This document shows, piece after piece, positions 46,101-59,123 of a stretch of 64,000 nt of DNA (within the stretch, counting starts at the first letter, position 1; each line of letters starts with the position of its first letter). A program made the position numbers and the translations under genes. This DNA comes from Synaphobranchus kaupii. Its lineage: Eukaryota > Chordata > Actinopteri > Anguilliformes > Synaphobranchidae. The stretch covers positions 35,886,151 to 35,950,150 of the forward strand of contig CM056387.1 in NCBI GenBank assembly GCA_029718625.1. The letters run 5' to 3'. Under the pieces are notes generated by a model. That model searched no databases, had not been told where the DNA came from, and was given only the letters and a program-made list of their open reading frames with translations.

Positions 46101-49100
46101 GTGTACCCAAACCCAGTCCCATAGAGCCGGTCTAGTGCCAGTGTACCCAAACCCAGTCCCATAGAGCTGGTCTAGTGCCAGTGTACCCACACCCAGTCCC
46201 ATAGAGCCAGTCTAGTGCCAGTGTACCCAAACCCAGTCCCATAGAGCTGGTAAACCCAGTCCCATAGAGCTGGTCTAGTGCCAGTGTACCCAAACCCAGT
46301 CCCATAGAGCTGGTCTAGTGCCAGTGTACCCAAACCCAGTCCCCATAGAGCTGGTCTAGTGCCAGTGTACCCAAACCCAGTCCCATAGAGCCAGTCTAGT
46401 GCCAGTGTACCCAAACCCAGTCCCCATAGAGCCAGTCTAGTGCCAGTGTACCCAAACCCAGTCCCATAGAGCCAGTCTAGTGCCAGTGTACCCAAACCCA
46501 GTCCCATAGAGCTGGTCTAGTGCCAGTGTACCCAAACCCAGTCCCATAGAGCCGGTCTAGTGCCAGTGTACCCAAACCCAGTCCCATAGAGCCAGTCTAG
46601 TGCCAGTGTACCCAAACCCAGTCCCATAGAGCCGGTCTAGTGCCAGTGTACCCAAACCCAGTCCCATAGAGCCGGTCTAGTGCCAGTGTACCCAAACCCA
46701 GTCCCATAGAGCCGGTCTAGTGCCAGTGTACCCAAACCCAGTCCCATAGAGCTGGTCTAGTGCCAGTGTACCCAAACCCAGTCCCATAGAGCTGGTCTAG
46801 TGCCAGTGTACCCCAAACCCAGTCCCATAGAGCCGGTCTAGTGCCAGTGTACCCAAACCCAGTCCCATAGAGCTGGTCTAGTGCCAGTGTACCCAAACCC
46901 AGTCCCATAGAGCTGGTCTAGTGCCAGTGTACCCAAACCCAGTCCCCATAGAGCTGGTCTAGTGCCAGTGTACCCACACCCAGTCCCATAGAGCTGGTCT
47001 AGTGCCAGTGTACCCAAACCCAGTCCCATAGAGCCAGTCTAGTGCCAGTGTACCCACACCCAGTCCCATAGAGCCGGTCTAGTGCCAGTGTACCCAAACC
47101 CAGTCCCATAGAGCGGGTCTAGTGCCAGTGTACCCAAACCCAGTCCCATAGAGCCAGTCTAGTGCCAGTGTACCCAAACCCAGTCCCATAGAGCCGGTCT
47201 AGTGCCAGTGTACCCAAACCCAGTCCCATAGAGCTGGTCTAGTGCCAGTGTACCCAAACCCAGTCCCATAGAGCTGGTCTAGTGCCAGTGTACCCAAACC
47301 CAGTCCCATAGAGCCGGTCTAGTGCCAGTGTACCCAAACCCAGTCCCATAGAGCCGGTCTAGTGCCAGTGTACCCACACCCAGTCCCATAGAGCTGGTCT
47401 AGTGCCAGTGTACCCAAACCCAGTCCCATAGAGCCAGTCTAGTGCCAGTGTACCCAAACCCAGTCCCATAGAGCTGGTCTAGTGCCAGTCTACCCAAACC
47501 CAGTCCCATAGAGCCGGTCTAGTGCCAGTGTACCCAAACCCAGTCCCATAGAGCTGGTCTAGTGCCAGTCTACCCAAACCCAGTCCCATAGAGCCGGTCT
47601 AGTGCCAGTGTACCCAAACCCAGTCCCATAGAGCCGGTCTAGTGCCAGTGTACCCAAACCCAGTCCCATAGAGCGGGTCTAGTGCCAGTGTACCCAAACC
47701 CAGTCCCATAGAGCCGGTCTAGTGCCAGTGTACCCAAACCCAGTCCCATAGAGCTGGTCTAGTGCCAGTGTACCCAAACCCAGTCCCATAGAGCAGTCTA
47801 GTGCCAGTGTACCCAAACCCAGTCCCATAGAGCCGGTCTAGTGCCAGTGTACCCACACCCAGTCCCAATAGAGCTGGTCTAGTGCCAGTGTACCCAAACC
47901 CAGTCCCATAGAGCCAGTCTAGTGCCAGTGTACCCAAACCCAGTCCCATAGAGCCGGTCTAGTGCCAGTGTACCCAAACCCAGTCCCATAGAGCCAGTCT
48001 AGTGCCAGTGTACCCCAAACCCAGTCCCATAGAGCCGGTCTAGTGCCAGTGTACCCAAACCCAGTCCCATAGAGCTGGTCTAGTGCCAGTGTACCCAAAC
48101 CCAGTCCCATAGAGCCAGTCTAGTGCCAGTGTACCCAAACCCAGTCCCATAGAGCCAGTCTAGTGCCAGTGTACCCAAACCCAGTCCCCTAGAGCCGGTC
48201 TAGTGCCAGTGTACCCAAACCCAGTCCCATAGAGCTGGTCTAGTGCCAGTGTACCCAAACCCAGTCCCATAGAGCCAGTCTAGTGCCAGTGTACCCAAAC
48301 CCAGTCCCATAGAGCCGGTCTAGTGCCAGTGTACCCACACCCAGTCCCATAGAGCCGGTCTAGTGCCAGTGTACCCACACCCAGTCCCATAGAGCCGGTC
48401 TAGTGCCAGTGTACCCAAACCCAGTCCCATAGAGCCAGTCTAGTGCCAGTGTACCCAAACCCAGTCCCATAGAGCTGGTCTAGTGCCAGTGTACCCAAAC
48501 CCAGTCCCATAGAGCCGGTCTAGTGCCAGTGTACCCACACCCAGTCCCATAGAGCTGGTCTAGTGCCAGTGTACCCAAACCCAGTCCCATAGAGCCGGTC
48601 TAGTGCCAGTGTACCCAAACCCAGTCCCATAGAGCTGGTCTAGTGCCAGTGTACCCACACCCAGTCCCATAGAGCCAGTCTAGTGCCAGTGTACCCAAAC
48701 CCAGTCCCATAGAGCTGGTCTAGTGCCAGTGTACCCAAACCCAGTCCCATAGAGCTGGTCTAGTGCCAGTGTACCCAAACCCAGTCCCATAGAGCCGGTC
48801 TAGTGCCAGTGTACCCAAACCCAGTCCCATAGAGCCAGTCTAGTGCCAGTGTACCCAAACCCAGTCCCATAGAGCCAGTCTAGTGCCAGTGTACCCAAAC
48901 CCAGTCCCATAGAGCCAGTCTAGTGCCAGTGTACCCAAACCCAGTCCCATAGAGCTGGTCTAGTGCCAGTGTACCCAAACCCAGTCCCATAGAGCCGGTC
49001 TAGTGCCAGTGTACCCAAACCCAGTCCCATAGAGCCAGTCTAGTGCCAGTGTACCCAAACCCAGTCCCATAGAGCCGGTCTAGTGCCAGTGTACCCAAAC

Positions 49101-51438
49101 CCAGTCCCATAGAGCCGGTCTAGTGCCAGTGTACCCAAACCCAGTCCCATAGAGCCGGTCTAGTGCCAGTGTACCCAAACCCAGTCCCATAGAGCTGGTC
49201 TAGTGCCAGTGTACCCAAACCCAGTCCCATAGAGCCAGTCTAGTGCCAGTGTACCCAAACCCAGTCCCATAGAGCCGGTCTAGTGCCAGTGTACCCCAAA
49301 CCCAGTCCCATAGAGCCGGTCTAGTGCCAGTGTACCCAAACCCAGTCCCATAGAGCTGGTCTAGTGCCAGTGTACCCACACCCAGTCCCATAGAGCCAGT
49401 CTAGTGCCAGTGTACCCAAACCCAGTCCCATAGAGCTGGTCTAGTGCCAGTGTACCCAAACCCAGTCCCATAGAGCTGGTCTAGTGCCAGTGTACCCAAA
49501 CCCAGTCCCATAGAGCTGGTCTAGTGCCAGTGTACCCAAACCCAGTCCCATAGAGCCAGTCTAGTGCCAGTGTACCCAAACCCAGTCCCATAGAGCCGGT
49601 CTAGTGCCAGTGTACCCAAACCCAGTCCCATAGAGCCGGTCTAGTGCCAGTGTACCCAAACCCAGTCCCATAGAGCTGGTCTAGTGCCAGTGTACCCACA
49701 CCCAGTCCCATAGAGCCAGTCTAGTGCCAGTGTACCCAAACCCAGTCCCATAGAGCCGGTCTAGTGCCAGTGTACCCAAACCCAGTCCCATAGAGCCGGT
49801 CTAGTGCCAGTGTACCCAAACCCAGTCCCATAGAGCTGGTCTAGTGCCAGTGTACCCAAACCCAGTCCCATAGAGCCAGTCTAGTGCCAGTGTACCCAAA
49901 CCCAGTCCCATAGAGCCGGTCTAGTGCCAGTGTACCCAAACCCAGTCCCATAGAGCCGGTCTAGTGCCAGTGTACCCAAACCCAGTCCCATAGAGCCGGT
50001 CTAGTGCCAGTGTACCCAAACCCAGTCCCATAGAGCCAGTCTAGTGCCAGTGTACCCAAACCCAGTCCCATAGAGCCAGTCTAGTGCCAGTGTACCCAAA
50101 CCCAGTCCCATAGAGCCAGTCTAGTGCCAGTGTACCCAAACCCAGTCCCATAGAGCTGGTCTAGTGCCAGTGTACCCAAACCCAGTCCCATAGAGCCGGT
50201 CTAGTGCCAGTGTACCCAAACCCAGTCCCATAGAGCCAGTCTAGTGCCAGTGTACCCAAACCCAGTCCCATAGAGCCGGTCTAGTGCCAGTTGTACCCAA
50301 ACCCAGTCCCATAGAGCCGGTCTAGTGCCAGTGTACCCAAACCCAGTCCCATAGAGCCGGTCTAGTGCCAGTGTACCCAAACCCAGTCCCATAGAGCTGG
50401 TCTAGTGCCAGTGTACCCAAACCCAGTCCCATAGAGCCAGTCTAGTGCCAGTGTACCCAAACCCAGTCCCATAGAGCCGGTCTAGTGCCAGTGTACCCAA
50501 ACCCAGTCCCATAGAGCCGGTCTAGTGCCAGTGTACCCAAACCCAGTCCCATAGAGCTGGTCTAGTGCCAGTGTAATCCCACACCCAGTCCCATAGAGCC
50601 AGTCTAGTGCCAGTGTACCCAAACCCAGTCCCATAGAGCTGGTCTAGTGCCAGTGTACCCAAACCCAGTCCCATAGAGCTGGTCTAGTGCCAGTGTACCC
50701 AAACCCAGTCCCATAGAGCTGGTCTAGTGCCAGTGTACCCAAACCCAGTCCCATAGAGCTGGTCTAGTGCCAGTGTACCCAAACCCAGTCCCATAGAGCC
50801 GGTCTAGTGCCAGTGTACCCAAACCCAGTCCCATAGAGCTGGTCTAGTGCCAGTGTACCCAAACCCAGTCCCATAGAGCCAGTCTAGTGCCAGTGTACCC
50901 AAACCCAGTCCCATAGAGCCAGTCTAGTGCCAGTGTACCCAAACCCAGTCCCATAGAGCTGGTCTAGTGCCAGTGTACCCAAACCCAGTCCCATAGAGCC
51001 AGTCTAGTGCCAGTGTACCCAAACCCAGTCCCATAGAGCCGGTCTAGTGCCAGTGTACCCAAACCCAGTCCCATAGAGCTGGTCTAGTGCCAGTGTACCC
51101 AAACCCAGTCCCATAGAGCTGGTCTAGTGCCAGTGTACCCAAACCCAGTCCCATAGAGCCGGTCTAGTGCCAGTGTACCCAAACCCAGTCCCATAGAGCC
51201 GGTCTAGTGCCAGTGTACCCAAACCCAGTCCCATAGAGCCAGTCTAGTGCCAGTGTACCCAAACCCAGTCCCATAGAGCCGGTCTAGTGCCAGTCTACCC
51301 AAACCCAGTCCCATAGAGCCGGTCTAGTGCCAGTGTACCCAAACCCAGTCCCATAGAGCCAGTCTAGTGCCAGTGTACCCAAACCCAGTCCCATAGAGCC
51401 GGTCTAGTGCCAGTCTACCCAAACCCAGTCCCATAGAA
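43185..51438. repeat. 40-bp minisatellite array, about 206 copies (8.25 kb)
   Basis: The unit contains CAGTCCCATAGAGC, a variable CGGT/TGGT/CAGT, then CTAGTGCCAGTGTACC and CAAAC. The period is exactly 40 bp over long stretches. The main variable dinucleotide is CG, TG or CA. A secondary variant has CACAC for AAAC. The first 3 kb holds many single-base length changes, while 46.5-51.4 kb is nearly free of them. The minus-strand frames (MGLGLGTLALD repeats) are read-through of three units per 120 bp. Confidence 0.99.
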
Positions 51439-52261
51439 CCACTGGTTGTCTCTGGTTTTTCTTTTCACCTTAAAGGGGGGATGTTTGATATTTTAGGAAG
51501 TTTGGGTAGTTTTTGAGAGAAAGTGAGGTAATGCTGCCTCAGTGCCATTATTAAAACTAAAGAAAATAAATAGAGCTTGCGACCATATTGAAGGTTGAAT
51601 AGCGGGAAGGGTTCTTGCCTGGATGGTAGCTAAGCGACGTGGTGTCCTTACCGTCACAGACCTGCCAGTGTAGGGGGGGCCCTTCTCCAGAGCTTCAGCA
51701 CAGGAAGAAAGATGTTTGCTGTCAAAACTGTCCCATCTGCAGGAAAAGATGGCCTCAAACTGGCGGCTTGCTGTGATGGAGCAGAACGCTCCTCCTTCAT
51801 GCTGAATACACAGCGCGGTAAATGTGCACTCTATCAGAGTAAAACACACTCTGACAGAGTTTTTTTTTTTTTTTCGCTGAACATTTTTTACTGCATGACC
51901 TTTTGGCTGGAGGCAGCAGCCCGGCGGTGAGCAGCTTTGCTTCTTTCAACCTATTTTTCTGTAGTTTTGGAACGGCCCTGCCCTGCTTCCTGAGTTACCG
52001 CTATGCTGTCCTCACCTGCACAAGTACAGAGCAAAATGCTAGTGTTCAGTCAACTCTGACAGAGTTGATAGGGTCCAATAGAGACTGTAATATACTCTTA
52101 CTAGAGTTTAAATGTACTCACATTTTATATTATACGCAACATTTGGCCTTGTATCACTATACCAGAATCGCATATATACACATGTATATATATATAAATA
52201 GTTGAAAGCTGTAATAACTGGTACATTTGCCCATATATGAACATATGAAGTGAACACATAT
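51439..52261. other. No gene recognised
   Basis: Unique sequence with a T run near 51861-51875 and TATATA near 52185. A 118-residue minus frame at 51493 shows no known domain. Confidence 0.45.
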
Positions 52262-52320
52262 ACACCCATCAGCCACACCATTAAAACCACTGACAGGTGA
52301 AGTGAATAACATTGATTATC
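52262..52320 (+). mobile_element. DNA-transposon end remnant
   Basis: ACACCCATCAGCCACACCAT followed by TAAAACCACTGACAGGTGAA is a dispersed transposon end I recognise from fish genomes. It is cut off after about 60 bp. Confidence 0.4.
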
Positions 52321-52329
52321 TCCTTGTTA

Positions 52330-53905
52330 TTTTGGTTCTGTACTCTAGCACTTTGAGTTTGAAAGGATACAATGACAATGAGGTTGAAGTGCAGACTGTC
52401 AGCTTTAATTTGAGGGTATTTTCATCCATATCGGATGAACCGTTTAGAAATTATACAACCTTTTGTACATAGTCCCCCCCCATTTTTGGGAATCCAAAAA
52501 TATTGGACAGTTTAACATAATGTACAATAAAGTAATAATTTTTTAATATTTGGTCACATATCCTTTGCATACCATGACTTCCTGATGTTTGTGACCCAAA
52601 AACATCAAAAGACTCTTGATATCTTATTTTCTCGTACAAGCGATACTATAACGTCTCTGCATTTGAATGGATCTCTATGGGAATTGGGGGGTGGGGACTA
52701 GATCAAGCTGTAAATTACACTGGAACAGTATGGGACACATGGTTGGCTAAATGGCTCTAAGTCATCAAGGGTCTGACGTATCAAACAAGCCTTAAACCAT
52801 CACTCTGCTGCCAGAAATACAGTAGATATGGATGGATAACTTGAAGGGTGTCTTCTCCTCGCTTACTTTTCATAGAATTCAATAGGAAAATTTTTTTTTT
52901 TTGTCAGGAGAAACAACCCTTAAAGTGATCCATCCATATCTACTGCATATCTGGCAGCAGAGTGATGGTTTGAGGCTTGTTTGATACCTCAGACCCTTGA
53001 TGATTTACAGCCATTTTACCAACTGTGTATTCCATACTGTTCCAACATAATTTACAGCTAAATCTAGTCCCACCCCTCAATTCCCATAGAGATCCATTCA
53101 AATGCAGACGTTATAGTATCTCTTGTAAGAGTACCAGAAAATAAGCTATCAAGAGGCTTTTGATGTTGGCGGGTCACGGACATCAGGAAGTTATGGCATG
53201 CAAAGGATATCTGACCAAATATTAAAAAATATTACTTTATTCTATATATAAATGCAGGGGTGCCAATAATTGTGGCACACATGGTTTTGTTAAAAATAAT
53301 TATTTCTTGATGAGGGATTTTTTTTTCTCATAATAAATTGACTTCAATTAAAGTTGTATCAGCGATTTTGGGTGACGTCACTTCTGAAGCGAAATCCCAA
53401 ACAAACAGAGCCAGCGCCAGCTCAGAGCCAATTATGTTATGTTTTAAAAAATAGTGTTCAAGCATCCAGAATTATAACCACGTTAATAACGTTTGTAAGA
53501 AACCAAAACCGTTTGTAAATCCGTCAAGATTTCAGCGAGATAAGAGTATTAGCGTATTAGTATCACCCACCCCTTGTCGGTGATTGGTTGGAATACTGTT
53601 TATTTTGGTTTTGAGTGGTTGGTGAGTACCATTTGTTTTTGTGTACGATCTCGGAGCATAGGCTGCCTACAGAGACGCGGTTTTTTGACGGCCTGCTTAT
53701 GGGGCAGACAGCTAGCGGATCGTGAGGAAAAATCAGATGAATGTGATAATTTATGTTTCGACCCAAAATCGCTGATACAACCTTTAAAGGTTGGATATTT
53801 CTCATTTTTTCAGTGTGACATTAAGCTTATTCACCAAACTGTGAATTTTTTATAACCCTTTTTACTTATCTGTACCAGGGGTGCCAATAATAGTGGAGGG
53901 CACTG
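52330..53905. mobile_element. Foldback-type interspersed element, split by a MITE
   Basis: Inverted arms of about 340 bp lie at 52525-52861 and 52902-53243. Landmarks such as CTCTGCTGCCAGAAATACAG versus its inverse confirm this. GGGGTGCCAATAAT recurs at about 53260 and 53878. The end GTGGAGGGCACTG then TA marks the right terminus. The stretch 53352-53783 is a separate insertion. No coding sequence is seen. Confidence 0.65.
53352..53783. mobile_element. 432-bp MITE with TTAA target duplication
   Basis: TTAA at 53348-53351 and 53784-53787 flanks inverted ends AGTTGTATCAGCGATTTTGG and (inverse) AGGTTGTATCAGCGATTTTG. Removing the MITE and one TTAA gives CAATTAAAGGTTGGATA, a smooth host sequence. 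TTAA duplication points to piggyBac-type mobilisation. No transposase. Confidence 0.75.
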
Positions 53906-54480
53906 TATATATAATATTTTTTATTTCGATATGTTTGTGATATATTCAGTTGCTGATTGAAAGGGGAGTATCACTGACCAATCAGAATCAGAGGGCAAAA
54001 TGTGTCTTCATTTTGGGCCATGGCTATGTATCAGTTTGAAAGAGAAAAAGCTGCCACACTCTCAAGCTTCGATGCACAAAATATCTTCATTACTATAAAA
54101 AATAGAGACAAATGGACGATTTCGAAAAACGCTTTATCAGTTTGTGTCTGAAATCCTATTTCTACATTCCTAACAGGAATCTTTTGGGCTTTAATGTGAA
54201 ATTTAGTTGATTCTTGGTTTTAAAGGACAGTGATTGTGTTGCTAGTGATTACTGGGTTGGTGATGTTTAGACTAACAGCTCAAAGAGAAGAATCATATGA
54301 GGATCCATTTAAAGGAACCTTCACACTAACAAGACCACATCCCTCGCTTCCATATAAGCTGCAATATGCTGTCAATTATTTATAACCACTGGCTTATACG
54401 GTTCATTTAACTGTAAAAACATGTATCTATTCTCTGTGCTACCACCTGGCCTTTTTATGGAAAAATCATTATACTATTCT
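53906..54480. other. No gene; weak PLE-like tail at 54040-54150
   Basis: On the minus strand, CTGATAAAGCGTTTTTCGAA followed by ATCGTCC near 54135-54110 is reminiscent of PLE hammerhead tails with a poor core. The rest is unique. Confidence 0.3.
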
Positions 54481-55951
<1,471 letters not shown>

Positions 55952-55984
<33 letters not shown>

Positions 55985-56012
55985 AAAAGATGTAACTACC
56001 ATGAAAAAGGTA

Positions 56013-56060
<48 letters not shown>
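55952..56060. repeat. AC and CT microsatellites
   Basis: AC run at about 55953-55982 and CT run at about 56014-56055. Confidence 0.95.
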
Positions 56061-56084
56061 TCTCCCTCTGTTTCTGATCTTAGC

Positions 56085-56475
56085 TCTGCAGTATCAGTGT
56101 GTTTCTCTGTGCGAGACTCTGTTTCTCAGTGTGTGACTCTGTTTCTCAGTGCGAGACTCTGTTTCTCAGTGTGTGACTCTGTTTCTCAGTGCGAGACTCT
56201 GTTTCTCAGTGTGAGACTCTGTTTCTCAGTGTGTGACTCTGTTTCTCAGTGCGAGACTCTGTTTCTCAGTGTGAGACTCTGTTTCTCAGTGTGTGACTCT
56301 GTTTCTCAGTGCGAGACTCTGTTTCTCAGTGTGAGACTCTGTTTCTCAGTGTGTGACTGTTTCTCAGTGTGTCTCTGTTTCTCAGTGCGAGACTCTGTTT
56401 CTCAGTGTGTGACTCTGTTTCTCAGTGCGAGACTCTGTTTCTCAGTGTGAGACTCTGTTTCTCAGTGTGTGTCCA
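56085..56475. repeat. 20-bp minisatellite, about 19 copies
   Basis: Unit GACTCTGTTTCTCAGTGTGT with GTGT/GCGA/GTGA variants. The three variants recur in a 60-bp order (GCGA, GTGA, GTGT) in the middle of the array. Two shortened units lie near 56350-56380. Confidence 0.95.
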
Positions 56476-56639
56476 CTTCTCTCTGTCTGTGTGTAGTTTA
56501 GTACTAATGACCCCCACCCCCCCACCCTCTCCTGACCTACAGTGCTCCCTCTCCCACTGTGAAAACACCCTGCCCTCACCTTCTCTCTGTAGCCTCCAGA
56601 ATCACATCAAAAAATAGGGTTATTATTATCAAACTGCAT

Positions 56640-56712
56640 TGAATACCATACAGCCATCGAAGACCACAAAGCCATAGAATAGCACAGAGCCATAGAATAC
56701 CATAGAGCTATA
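56640..56712. repeat. Minisatellite, left half
   Basis: Imperfect AATACCATAGAGCCATAG units. The array resumes at 58728-58812, so an insertion split it. Confidence 0.75.
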
Positions 56713-57400
56713 GGCTGTGTCCGAATCACCACCCTTCCATACTATTAGGTAGGCTTGTTGAGTAGAGAAAGTCGTTAAGTAGGCGACATTTTCACTAAAT
56801 GTAGTGCACTTAAAACCCCCGTATGATACATTTACTTCCAGGGTTTTTCTGAGTATATTCGGGAGCACACTTCAAGAAGTACGCAAACATTTTGGTCGCA
56901 TAAATATGACGTGAGCTTCGTTTTAAAAAACGAGGCGCAGCTTTGCTGACGTTTTCCTTCAATAACAACAAAAACAGCACGTGACATGGCCGCGCAAGGG
57001 TGGGACGTCTTACGACACTTCCACAGTACGGTGGGAAAATAGTATTGAGGATATTGAACATTAAAGGAGCTATATGTAACATTGACACCGAGCGTTTAAA
57101 ATGGGTACTGCAGTCCAAATTCACAATATTGGAGAGTTGTCTCCGCCCGCCCCCTCCTCCCCAGACTCGAAGCTCACGCGGGTTGCCAGGTTGAGGACAC
57201 TGAACGAACACGAGCGCAAGACGAGCCGAGTGTGACATTATATTTTGAGACGAGCTTATTCTATTTTGACAATGACAGCTCATGTGGATTTTTTATAACT
57301 CTGTCAATATTAGCTAGATGCATGGCTGGCTATGTTTACGGTCACACAGATATAAGCTAACGTTAGTGGTATGTTTAGCTAGTTACTATATACATATATA

Positions 57401-58318
57401 CAGATCCTTTCCAAAAAATTTGAATATCATGGAAAAGTTTTTTTTTTTCCATAATTCCATTCAAAAAGTGAAACTTTCATAGATTATAGATTCATTACAC
57501 ACAAAGTGAAATATTTCTAGCCTTTATTTGTTTCATTTTTCATAATTTTGGCTTACAGCTCCAGAAAACCCCCAAAACAGTATTTCAAGAAATTAGAATA
57601 GTGTGTCGAAAATCAGCATTTACTTCAGTTATTTCAGAGAATGAGTGGAGTGGCTTAACTCGAGGAATCCGACAGTTGTAGACCATGTCCCGGATACGTC
57701 TGTATGTGGTGGTTTTTGAAGCACTGACTCCAGCCTCAGTCCACTCCCTCTGCATCTCCGCCAAATTTTGGAATCGTCTTTGCTTGACAATCCGCTGAAG
57801 CCTACGGTCATCTCTTTTGCTTGTGCACCTTCTCCTGCCACATTTTTCCCTTCCACTAAACTTTCTATTGATATGCTTGGACACTGCACTCTGTGAACAG
57901 CCAGCCTCCTTAGCGATGACCTTTTGTGGCTTACCCATCTTCTGGAGGGTGTCAATGATGGTCTTCTGGCCAATTGTCAAGTCTGCAGTCTTCCCCATAC
58001 TGAACCAAACTGAGATAAACTTTGCAGGTGTTTTGAGTAAATTAGATGATAGTGTGACACTCAGTCTAAAACATTCATTCTCTGAAATAACTGAAGTAAA
58101 TGCTGATTTTCGACACACTATTCTAATTTCTTGAAATACTGTTTTGGGGGTTTTCTGGAGCTGTAAGCCAAAATTATGAAAAATGAAACAAATAAAGGCT
58201 AGAAATATTTCACTTTGTGTGTAATGAATCTATAATCTATGAAAGTTTCACTTTTTGAATGGAATTATGGAAAAAAAACAACTTTTCCATGATATTCTAA
58301 TTTTTTGGAAAGGATCTG
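57401..58318 (-). mobile_element. Non-autonomous Tc1-like element with 244-bp inverted repeats
   Basis: TA flanks (57399-57400 and 58319-58320) border ends CAGATCCTTTCC. The inverted repeats span 57401-57644 and 58075-58318 and are nearly identical. Between them only the first part of a transposase gene remains, on the minus strand. The element is inside the 56713-58720 transposon. Confidence 0.92.
57645..57998 (-). pseudogene. Tc1-like transposase, N-terminal DNA-binding part only
   Basis: Starts MGKTADLTIGQKTIIDTLQK. The first helix-turn-helix (VIAKEAGCSQSAVSKHINRK) is followed by a basic stretch (GRRRCTSKRDDRR). A second helical domain with ASKTTTYRRIRD follows, then it breaks at RIPRVKPL where the inverted repeat begins. 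The whole DDE catalytic domain is missing. The DNA-binding part is open and could in principle still be translated. Confidence 0.88.
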
Positions 58319-58720
58319 TATATTTAAATATTTAGCTAGCTAGCTTAATGAAAATGATGTTGAAATTAGCTTAGGCATTTGTAAATCGGCTGTCGGAGTG
58401 CCGGAGTACATCTGGTTGTTCGTAATGGGCAGTGGGCGGAGTCAACTCGGAGAATAGTGAATCACACAGGCCAAAACAAATACAGACGTTCCGACCCGGA
58501 ATGTAAATTTGAAAGGAGAACATACTGGCTGTAGCATTGTTGTCGGAGAAGCCAGTATTTTGACTTAGCATGTTTCCTTAATCTCTGATGACATATCATG
58601 GTCATATTATGATTTAGTACAGTAAATGTGTTACATAAAGCTTTAAACAGCACACTTCTGCCAGTGCACTGTACACAGGAGACTGGACGCAGTAGATAGG
58701 GCTCTGATTTGGACACAGCC

Positions 58721-58812
58721 TTGGAGTACCTAGAGCCGTCAAATACCATAGAGACATAGAATACCATAGAGCCGTAGAATACCATACACACATTGCATAC
58801 CATAGAGTTGGA
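58721..58812. repeat. Minisatellite, right half
   Basis: AATACCATAGAGACATAG-type units continue the array interrupted at 56712. Confidence 0.7.
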
Positions 58813-59123
58813 GAGCAGCAAAGCTACAGTAAATTCAGTTCTGTCAGCGAGGTGCATGCCACAAGACCTACAGTATGAAGGGAGAGAAGGGGTAGGGTTT
58901 GGTTTGGCGAGTTGAGGTGCACTGGTGTATTCTGCAGAGACGAGCCCTGTGTGCACATCATTGGAAGTTTGGTTTGCATCCATTACCATCCTGTGGAGTC
59001 CAGTGGAAATACTGTCCTCCAGTTTCTCACACAGAAAACTATAAAGAACAACCTAATTTATTTTATGATATTTGTGCTGGAAACTAAACGATAAAACTAA
59101 AGAAACAAAAAAAGACAACAGTA
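58813..59123. other. No gene recognised
   Basis: Unique sequence up to the octamer array. Confidence 0.5.

Larger units (their letters stand above)
56713..58720. mobile_element. DNA transposon inserted in a minisatellite
   Basis: Ends are inverted: GGCTGTGTCCGAATCA at the left, inverse of GGCTGTGTCCAAATCA at the right. Without the nested Tc1-like element it is about 1.1 kb and non-coding. A TTAAAGGAGCTATATGTAAC segment near 57062 looks like the start of another MITE. A clear target duplication was not found. hAT-like is a guess. Confidence 0.55.

Noticed and set aside
43092..50392. Minus-strand frames beginning MGLGLGTLALD
   Set aside because: Three 40-bp units make 120 bp, so any stop-free stretch repeats a 40-residue pattern. 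They are broken by indels and stops throughout.
43185..51438. CRISPR-like regular repeats
   Set aside because: Units are contiguous with no spacers, and the DNA is vertebrate. It is a minisatellite.
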